From Candidatus Ventrenecus stercoripullorum (GTDB taxonomy: Bacteria > Bacillota_I > Bacilli_A > RF39 > UBA660), in assembly GCA_018712835.1 (NCBI GenBank), contig DVGF01000053.1:1-32457 (forward strand): 32,457 nucleotides of DNA. Direction: 5' to 3'. A program made the translations under genes and the position numbers. Of this stretch, positions 25,921 through 32,457 are shown in pieces; the first letter of the stretch is position 1; each line of letters starts with the position of its first letter. The notes beneath the pieces are model-generated. The model did no database searches and was not told the DNA's origin. It saw nothing but the letters and a program-made list of their open reading frames with translations.

Positions 25921-26832
25921 ATGAATAATTGTAGTGATTATCAAAAGGCATATAACTATGTGAAAAATTATCAAAAAAATGGTTTTAGTCAAGGCTGTTG
26001 TTGTACACCAAGAGTGGGACCTACTGGGCCAACAGGACCGCAAGGACCTGCGACCATCGCGATTGGCACTACTACGGTGGGTCTACCCGGAAGCACTCCT
26101 TCTGTTGTAAATGCTGGAACGAATGAAAATGCTATTTTAAATTTTGTTATTCCTGCGGGAGCCACAGGACCGACTGGGGCAACCGGACCAACTGGCCCTA
26201 CTGGTGCGACTGGTCCACAAGGTGTGCCTGGAACTAGCGGGACTCAAGGAACTACGGGACCAACTGGTGCAACTGGGCCTACCGGAGCAACGGGACCAAC
26301 AGGAGCCACAGGACCTACCGGAGCAACGGGTGCTACAGGACCACAAGGAACTGGGGCTACTGGTCCTACGGGGCCAACTGGGGCGACTGGGGCGACTGGA
26401 CCAAGTATTACTTTAGCAATTGGAACTGTGACAACTGGTGCACCTGGAAGTACTGCTAGTGCATCTGTTACTCCATTGGGTGGAAATGCTTATTCTTTAA
26501 ATTTAACTATTCCGCAAGGACCAACTGGTCCACAAGGTACTACTGGTACTGCTGGAGCGACTGGACCTACGGGTGCAACTGGGCCTACCGGACCTCAAGG
26601 AACTGCAGGTACAACTGGTGCTACAGGACCTACGGGTGCAACGGGACCTCAGGGAACTGCTGGTACAACTGGTGCTACAGGACCTACCGGAGCAACGGGA
26701 CCTCAGGGAACTGCTGGTACAACAGGGGCAACGGGGCCTACCGGACCAACTGGACCACAAGGAACTGCAGGTACAACTGGTGCTACAGGACCTACCGGAC
26801 CGACGGGACCTACAGGGCCAACTGGACCATAG
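25921..26832 (+). CDS. Collagen-like GXT-repeat surface/spore-coat-type protein
   Basis: Long [10 protein letters not shown] tracts separated by two 'AIGTxTxGxPGSTxS' inter-repeat domains; Cys-rich N-terminus [19 protein letters not shown] upstream. Confidence 0.88.
   Translation: MNNCSDYQKAYNYVKNYQKNGFSQGCCCTPRVGPTGPTGPQGPATIAIGTTTVGLPGSTPSVVNAGTNENAILNFVIPAGATGPTGATGPTGPTGATGPQGVPGTSGTQGTTGPTGATGPTGATGPTGATGPTGATGATGPQGTGATGPTGPTGATGATGPSITLAIGTVTTGAPGSTASASVTPLGGNAYSLNLTIPQGPTGPQGTTGTAGATGPTGATGPTGPQGTAGTTGATGPTGATGPQGTAGTTGATGPTGATGPQGTAGTTGATGPTGPTGPQGTAGTTGATGPTGPTGPTGPTGP
26590..26805 (+). repeat. Four tandem 54-bp repeats ([16 protein letters not shown][AP]T)
   Basis: Units begin at 26590, 26644, 26698 and 26752, in frame. 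Confidence 0.9.
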
Positions 26833-26841
26833 CATAATAAA

Positions 26842-26901
26842 AAAGAAATCATTATGGATGTGGACTTCTTTAAGAGACATCGTAAGTGATTTCTTTTTTT
26901 G
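26842..26901 (+). terminator. Long hairpin terminator after the collagen-like gene
   Basis: AAAAAAGAAATCA...GATGT..ACATC...TGATTTCTTTTTTT nested stem. Confidence 0.55.
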
Positions 26902-26931
26902 TACAACAGGAAAGTAATCCAATACCCCCAT

Positions 26932-27448
26932 ATGAAAATTACAAAAGCTTATCAGTTTCGACTTTATCTAACGAAAGAACAGGAAATACTCATTCATAAA
27001 ACGTTTGGATATACAAGATTTCTATATAATCAAATGTTAAAGGAGAAAAAGAAAGCTATCGACCAATTGTAATAAAAGTAGTTATAAAAGAAAAGAATAT
27101 GCTAGTATTGGAGTAGATATGAAAGAAAAAACAATTACTTTACCTAAATTAAAGAAAGTAAAAATAGGAAATAAAAACTATAATAAAACTTTAAGAAAAC
27201 TAGAAAAACTTTATCGGAAACTCAAAAATGCAAGAAAGAAATATCTAGAAGAAGTTGTATCTAAGATATTAAAAGGAAAAGAAATTATATTAGCAGAAAG
27301 ATTAAAAGTAAGAAAGATGCTATCCAAAGAAAATAATTCCAAGAATTTAAGAAAGAGTATTAGCAATGTTAGTTTTCAAAAAATCTTACAAACAATAGAG
27401 TACAATTGTAGATGGTGTGGGAAGACATTTCATCAAATATCTACCTAA
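26932..27448 (+). pseudogene. TnpB (IS200/IS605 OrfB) remnant with internal deletions
   Basis: 26932-27072 MKITKAYQFRLYLTKEQEILIHKTFGYTRFLYNQMLKEKKKAIDQL* is a TnpB N-terminus; 27119-27448 has ITLPKLKKVKI, TLRKLEKLYRKLKNARK, EIILAERLKVRKMLSKE..NLRKSISNVSFQKILQTIEYNCRWCGKTFHQIST*, all TnpB-like but shortened and lacking the zinc-ribbon end. Confidence 0.75.
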
Positions 27449-27509
27449 TTAAAATGAAATAAAAAATAGTACGGGGGCGACCCTCGGAAATGTGGTCTTA
27501 ATAAAAAGA

Positions 27510-27529
27510 GGAATACCGTGAGGTATTCC
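27510..27529 (-). terminator. Intrinsic terminator of deoD
   Basis: GGAATACC-gtga-GGTATTCC perfect 8-bp stem; minus-strand 3' side TCTTTTTATT. Confidence 0.7.
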
Positions 27530-27576
27530 AAGGAAAAAAACAGAAAATTTATTTTCTACTTTATTCCTTTTTGTTC

Positions 27577-28311
27577 TTATAGACTTTCTAAAGCTAATTT
27601 AATCATGGTATCTAAAGATTTTTCTCTATCTTCTATGGAAAGGAATGTATCTTTATAAATACTATCTACTACTGTTAGTAATGCAGCCGCTTCTTTGTCA
27701 AAGCTGTTAGCAATATGGAATAACGCGAATGTTTCCATTTCACCAACAATAATATCTTTATCTTTAATACGGTGTAACATATGCTCTAAATCGGCATAAA
27801 AATCAAATTGTTGAGTACATATTACGTTTCCTTCTACTAAAGATACACCTTCTTTTTTTGCTGTTTCACGAATTTTTTCATTTAAACGTGCACTTGGTTT
27901 TGCCCAATGGGTTGGGTCTCCATTATAAGTGTACGCAAAGTTTGCTTCGGTGTAACTGTTTGTTGCTAGGATAACATCTGGTACATCGACACTATCATTT
28001 AAGCCACCACAGGTACCAATTCTAATAATTTTTTCAACGCCAAAGAAGTAAAATAACTCAAAAGCATAGATACTTACACTAGGCATACCCATACCATGGC
28101 CCATAACTGTTACTCTTTTTCCGTTGTAATATCCGGTATAACCAAACATATTTCTGGCTCTGTTTATTAATTTTGCATCTGTTAAAAATTTCTCAGCGAT
28201 GTATTTGGCACGTAATGGGTCTCCTGGCATAATTACGATAGGTGCAATATCCTCCTTTGTACATTCAATATGTGCTGGTTTAATATGTTCCATCACTTTT
28301 GGTGCTTTCAT
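27577..28311 (-). CDS. deoD: Purine-nucleoside phosphorylase (DeoD type)
   Basis: IVIMPGDPLRAKYIAEKFL, RNMFGYTGYYNGKRVTVMGHGMGMPSVSIYAFELF, IRIGTCGGLN, GEMETFALF. Confidence 0.95.
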   Translation of the reverse strand: MKAPKVMEHIKPAHIECTKEDIAPIVIMPGDPLRAKYIAEKFLTDAKLINRARNMFGYTGYYNGKRVTVMGHGMGMPSVSIYAFELFYFFGVEKIIRIGTCGGLNDSVDVPDVILATNSYTEANFAYTYNGDPTHWAKPSARLNEKIRETAKKEGVSLVEGNVICTQQFDFYADLEHMLHRIKDKDIIVGEMETFALFHIANSFDKEAAALLTVVDSIYKDTFLSIEDREKSLDTMIKLALESL

Positions 28312-28413
28312 ATAATCCCTCTTTCTATTCTAACTAATATTAATATAGCAAAAAGTGGTTGTTTTAAGAAAAAAAGTTGTTTCATTTCTGTCAAATAATG
28401 ACAAGTGAAGCTC

Positions 28414-29046
28414 TTATTCTGTTACTTGGCTTAGAATTGCTTCGATTTCTTCTGGTGTTTCGTCAAAAAAGTCAATTCGAAAGTTGGTAATACCTTCTCT
28501 TTGATACTCTACTAGATCCGATAGTCTGTTTAATGGTTCGTAATGGAAGATGTGCACGTGTTTTTCGCCCTCTACTCTTACTGGGTAAAAATGTCCTTCG
28601 TTGTCTTTTAATTCATAGCCGTTTTTGGTGAAAATAGGATGGCTTTTTAATAACATTACTTCGACTCTTCCATAAAGGAACACTTCAATTTCTGAAGCAT
28701 ATTCTTTTAGTAAATTTATTTCGTCTTTTGGATATTCTATCGATAAAGTCATTTTACTCACGTATTGGGAGAAAAGTTTTATCGTCGCAATGTTTGCAAT
28801 ATTCAAAAAGTAATCGCCAATCATTTCTTTTTTTCCTTGTTGTTTCATCATAACACCTGTATTATTTACTAACAAGCGATTTGGTAATGAACTTTTTTTT
28901 GTGTTAGTTCTTGGTATTTGATAGTAGATTTCCGGATATTTTTGTGCTAATGATACTTGGTCTGTATAAATGTCTGTTATGTTATATTTTTTAACTATGT
29001 GATATTGGGTTTCATTTCGTACGAATACGCTGATGTTTGTTTTCAT
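28414..29046 (-). CDS. Short U32 peptidase-like partner protein
   Basis: NRLLVNNTGVMMKQQGKKEMIGDYFLNIANIATIKLFSQYVSKMTLSIEYPKDEINLL resembles a U32-family segment; next to a full U32 protein. Confidence 0.6.
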   Translation of the reverse strand: MKTNISVFVRNETQYHIVKKYNITDIYTDQVSLAQKYPEIYYQIPRTNTKKSSLPNRLLVNNTGVMMKQQGKKEMIGDYFLNIANIATIKLFSQYVSKMTLSIEYPKDEINLLKEYASEIEVFLYGRVEVMLLKSHPIFTKNGYELKDNEGHFYPVRVEGEKHVHIFHYEPLNRLSDLVEYQREGITNFRIDFFDETPEEIEAILSQVTE

Positions 29047-29057
29047 ATTTCACCTTT

Positions 29058-30539
29058 CTATTTAGAACGTAATGTTATTAGGTTTGCTACTGCTTCTCTT
29101 CGAATTTCATTGATTTTACTGACAGGAATGAATACGTTTTCTGGAAGTTCTATTTTGATATCTTGTAAGAAAAATGGGGTATCTTTTAGGCGGTCGCATT
29201 GTTTTAGCACGGTTTCTTTGGTTGTAGAGCATGTTTTTGCTTTTTCACAAATTTCTTTGTTGATAGTCAAAGTGTTTTTAAAATCACTGATTTCTAAAGA
29301 AAATGTTTTTTCAGTTATTTTGATAATCATTTGGATTGGAATTTTTTTGGAAGAATACTCTTCTATTTCTTTGGTAAGGCACGTATCGTATGTTTTTAGC
29401 ACTGTCCCTTTTTGGTGCAACTCAACTTTATTATCGACATATATGACACTTCCTTTTTTGGCTTCGTGAATTAGTTTCATTGTTTCATCGTATAGAAAAT
29501 TTACAATCATTCCTGATTTTATTTCTTTAAAACGAATACCGTCTCCTTGGGTTAAATCTTCTTCCAAAAGAATTTTAATTTTTTGAGCATTCCAAGCAAG
29601 TACTTTGCCAATAGGTATTCCTTGATGATTAGGAGTTTTGAAATTCATGATGTTTGGTTCTTTGAAAAGATAGCCGTTTGTAAAGCCACGATTAAATAGT
29701 GTTTTTAGTTTTTTGGTGTCTTCTTCGGTTATTTTTTTAGAATGATTTATTAGGAAGTTATCGATTAAGGTACGATAAAAACGTGTGATAAAGGCTACGT
29801 AATCTGGGCTTTTCATTCTTCCTTCTACTTTAAAGCTTGTAATGCTACTATTTAGTAACGCGGAAATGTTTCTTGAGGTATTTAGTTCTTTTGTAGATAA
29901 TATATAACTTTCTTCGGTAGCTTTTAATACTTTATTTTTATATATTTCATACGGCAACCGGCAAACTTGAGCACAGGACCCACGATTACCGCTTCGTCCT
30001 CCTTTTAAGGCACTCATAAGACATTGACCAGAATAGGAAACACATAAAGCACCATGAATAAATACTTCTTTTTCTAATATATTAGGGATTGCTTCGATTT
30101 CTTCTAGAGACATTTCTCTATCTAACACTACTCTCGTAACTCCTAATTCTTTTAGAAAATAACATTGTTCTACAGTATAAGTATGTGCTTGGGTAGATGC
30201 GTGGATTTCTAAATCTGGAAAAGTCTCATGAATGTATGAGATTAAACCGATATCGGATACGATTAAGGCATCGACATTCGCTCGATGCAAGAAGTTTATA
30301 TATTGAGTTACATTTTCCCATTCGGACTGATAGACCATGGTATTTACTGTTACATAAAGTTTTGCACCGTAAAGATGGCAGAAGGATTTCGCTTCGATGA
30401 TTTCTTCTTCGGTAAAGTTTTTAGCAAATGCTCTCGCCCCAAAATGTTTACCACCAATATAAACCGCATCGGCTCCGTTTAATACAGCTTTTTTTAATGA
30501 CTCCATGCTTCCTGCTGGTATCAATAATTCTTTTTGCAT
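29058..30539 (-). CDS. U32 family peptidase (TrhP/RlhA-like)
   Basis: ELLIPAGSMESLKKAVLNGADAVYIGGKHFGARAFAKNF; EVFIHGALCVSYSGQCLMSALKGGRSGNRGSCAQVCRLPY. Confidence 0.88.
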   Translation of the reverse strand: MQKELLIPAGSMESLKKAVLNGADAVYIGGKHFGARAFAKNFTEEEIIEAKSFCHLYGAKLYVTVNTMVYQSEWENVTQYINFLHRANVDALIVSDIGLISYIHETFPDLEIHASTQAHTYTVEQCYFLKELGVTRVVLDREMSLEEIEAIPNILEKEVFIHGALCVSYSGQCLMSALKGGRSGNRGSCAQVCRLPYEIYKNKVLKATEESYILSTKELNTSRNISALLNSSITSFKVEGRMKSPDYVAFITRFYRTLIDNFLINHSKKITEEDTKKLKTLFNRGFTNGYLFKEPNIMNFKTPNHQGIPIGKVLAWNAQKIKILLEEDLTQGDGIRFKEIKSGMIVNFLYDETMKLIHEAKKGSVIYVDNKVELHQKGTVLKTYDTCLTKEIEEYSSKKIPIQMIIKITEKTFSLEISDFKNTLTINKEICEKAKTCSTTKETVLKQCDRLKDTPFFLQDIKIELPENVFIPVSKINEIRREAVANLITLRSK

Positions 30540-30637
30540 AGGCTCACCTCGTTTCTACTATTATATAAAAGAAATAGTTTTTTTAAAAGAGTCTAGAAAA
30601 AAATAAAATATGTGCTACAATGAAATGGGTGATTACT

Positions 30638-31567
30638 ATGAAATATATTTATCAAGTAAAAAACAATATTCCTCAACCAAGAAAAAACATTTTAAAGAAT
30701 TTTTGGGTACATTTAAATAACCCTAGTGAAGAAGAAATGAAGTCTGTTTGTGCAAGTCTTGATATTGAAGCTAAAGTTCTTAGGAAAGCGTTAGACCGTT
30801 CTGAAACACCGCATATGGAAATCGAACCAAATTATGTGTTGTTTATTATTAAAATTCCTTATGTTATTTTGAATAAAGAAAAGAAAAAGTACCGGGCTTT
30901 ACCGATGGCAATCTTTGTGTTTAACAATGGTATTTTAACAGTTACAACCTCACATCATCCTATTATTACGGATTTAAAAAAAGGAAGAATTCATGGGCTA
31001 CGCTTTTTACATAGAAGAAGTTTTCCTATTTTCTTAATTAATAAAACGATTGAATATTATATTCGTTACTTAAATGAAATTCAAGAAGATATTCTTTCTA
31101 AGGAAAAAACACTTATTAAATCTACCAGTAATAAAGATTTAGAGCATATGCTTACTTTACAGAAAAGTCTGCTATATTTTACGACTGCCTTACAAGGAAA
31201 TCGTTCTGTATTAGAAAAGATTGAAAATAATTGTAATTTATTATCAGAAGAACAAGATCTTTTAGTTGATGTTCAAATAGAAATTAAGCAAGCAATTGAA
31301 ATGGCGAATACTTACCGTGAAATCTTAGAGAATACGATGGATACATATAGTTCTATTATTTCTAACAATTTAAATGATATTATGAAGTTTTTGACATCGA
31401 TTACTTTAGTTATCTCTATTCCAACGATGATTTCTTCATTTTTAGGTATGAATTTGTCGCTTGGTTCTTTTGGGACGAATCCCTTTTCGTTTGTTTTAAT
31501 TGTCAGTCTATCTTTTTTCATTGCGATTGTTTTAGTTATCTTACTGAAAAAGAAAAATTTATTATGA
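30638..31567 (+). CDS. corA: CorA-family Mg2+ transporter
   Basis: C-terminal TMs with GMN motif (SSFLGMNLSLG). The ATG at 30620 overlaps an apparent extended -10 (TGtgcTACAAT); GGGTGA precedes the ATG at 30638, so that start is preferred. Confidence 0.85.
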   Translation: MKYIYQVKNNIPQPRKNILKNFWVHLNNPSEEEMKSVCASLDIEAKVLRKALDRSETPHMEIEPNYVLFIIKIPYVILNKEKKKYRALPMAIFVFNNGILTVTTSHHPIITDLKKGRIHGLRFLHRRSFPIFLINKTIEYYIRYLNEIQEDILSKEKTLIKSTSNKDLEHMLTLQKSLLYFTTALQGNRSVLEKIENNCNLLSEEQDLLVDVQIEIKQAIEMANTYREILENTMDTYSSIISNNLNDIMKFLTSITLVISIPTMISSFLGMNLSLGSFGTNPFSFVLIVSLSFFIAIVLVILLKKKNLL

Positions 31568-31588
31568 ACAGCTTAGGGCTGTTTTTTT
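31567..31588 (+). terminator. Intrinsic terminator of corA
   Basis: AACAGC-ttagg-GCTGTT-TTTTT. Confidence 0.7.
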
Positions 31589-31624
31589 GCTTTTTAGTTG
31601 GTATACTAATATTAGGTGATATGA

Positions 31625-32317
31625 ATGAAAGAACCTATTTTGATTGCTCATCGGGGAATTTTTGATAATCAAGTTATTCCTGAAAACTCACTCGCAGCAT
31701 TTCGAAACGCTAGAGATTATCATTTTCCAATTGAACTAGATGTCTCTCTTACTAAAGATGGTGTCTTAGTTGTATTTCATGATAAAAATCTTCAAAGAAT
31801 GTGTGGCGTTGACAAAAATATCGAAGATTGTACTTTTTCGGAATTAAAAAACTATTTTTTGCTTTCTACTAAAGAACATATTCCTACATTAAAAGAGGTG
31901 CTTTCTCTTATCAATGGTGATGTTTTGATCGATATTGAGATAAAGAAAACTAAAAACGTTTCATTAATTTGTCAAAAAATTTTGGAATGTATTGAGAATT
32001 ATTCTGGAGTGCTTATTTTTAAGTCTTTTCAAATCTCTATTGTGCGTTATCTTAAGAATCATACTTCTTTGACTACTGGCTATTTAATCGGAAAGAAGCG
32101 TTATTCCTTGGTTACTTATTTTTTTAGCAATGCGCTACTTATTCGTTATACTCGGGCTGACTTTCTTGCTGCCGAGAAATGTTTCGTACAAAAGGCACGT
32201 TTTCAAAAGTACAGAAGACGACTTCCTTTATTTATTTGGACTTTATCTTCTAAGGAAGAACTACGCCTCTATTCTTCTTGGGCTGACGCTTTTTTTTGTA
32301 ACTCTTTGCCTTATTAA
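31625..32317 (+). CDS. Glycerophosphodiester phosphodiesterase family protein
   Basis: AHRGIFDNQVIPENSLAAF...FPIELDVSLTKDGVLVVFHDKNL GDPD signature. Confidence 0.82.
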   Translation: MKEPILIAHRGIFDNQVIPENSLAAFRNARDYHFPIELDVSLTKDGVLVVFHDKNLQRMCGVDKNIEDCTFSELKNYFLLSTKEHIPTLKEVLSLINGDVLIDIEIKKTKNVSLICQKILECIENYSGVLIFKSFQISIVRYLKNHTSLTTGYLIGKKRYSLVTYFFSNALLIRYTRADFLAAEKCFVQKARFQKYRRRLPLFIWTLSSKEELRLYSSWADAFFCNSLPY

Positions 32318-32457
32318 TTTTTTCTGAGAATAAATTTCTTTGTTGAATAAACCATGATAACAAAAGGAATAACAAGAAGGCAAAAAAAAGTGAACGCACC
32401 GAAGAAATAAAGAAAAAAGCATCATTTTTATCTTAAAATATGAAAAAGCAAAAATTT

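Noticed and set aside
26160-26830. Regularly repeated sequence that might be taken for a CRISPR array
   Set aside because: Repeats are in-frame coding (GPTGAT units) with no distinct spacers; no cas genes in the window.
26137-26931. Several long ORFs overlapping the collagen-like gene on both strands (e.g. 26137-26346 -, 26144-26416 +, 26503-26931 -, 26573-26917 +, 26703-26906 -)
   Set aside because: By-products of the low-complexity GXT repeat; the compositions (Ser/Cys/Arg-rich or Gln/Leu/Arg-rich) match out-of-frame readings of the repeat.
27577-32317. Right-hand 5 kb (deoD, U32, corA, GDPD) as part of an accessory island
   Set aside because: Ordinary housekeeping genes with normal terminators; the only mobile trace is the TnpB fossil to the left.
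32316-32457. Possible minus-strand membrane peptide at the right edge (..FLYFFGAFTFFCLLVIPFVIMVYSTKKFILRKN*)
   Set aside because: Looks TM-like and protein-like, but has a stop (TGA) just upstream, no usable start in frame without a shift in a T-run, and no clear RBS. Not enough to call.

Overview
This 32.5-kb, AT-rich window looks like the chromosome of a low-GC Bacillota (Bacilli-like), read only from the sequence and the supplied ORF track. Most of it is housekeeping and cell-biology genes: lepA, hemW, a long Rel (p)ppGpp synthetase with dtd, deoD, U32 peptidase-like proteins, corA, two GDPD-family proteins, and sporulation-linked genes (spoIIP, comN-like, spoVB). There is also a small type IV pilus/T2SS-like set (PilB, PilC, PilD) and a collagen-like GXT repeat protein. 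Accessory or decaying material includes the N-terminus of a tyrosine recombinase at the left edge, a decayed Rpn/PD-(D/E)XK transposase, a TnpB (IS200/IS605) remnant, and two related SipW/TasA-type surface proteins, one of them frameshifted at an A7 run. The observations I rate highest are: (1) a full-length Rel whose hydrolase HDxxED motif reads HETINH, in a coupled operon with a CYTH protein and dtd; (2) two adjacent multi-HTH proteins sharing an HTH + 'NPxSxYYxxxxY' module, placed between lepA and hemW and translationally coupled to lepA; (3) a surface-protein gene broken exactly at a homopolymer; (4) a perfect 25-bp inverted repeat enclosing a terminator between convergent pilus genes; (5) a recombinase gene beside repeats at the 3' end of a surface-protein gene.
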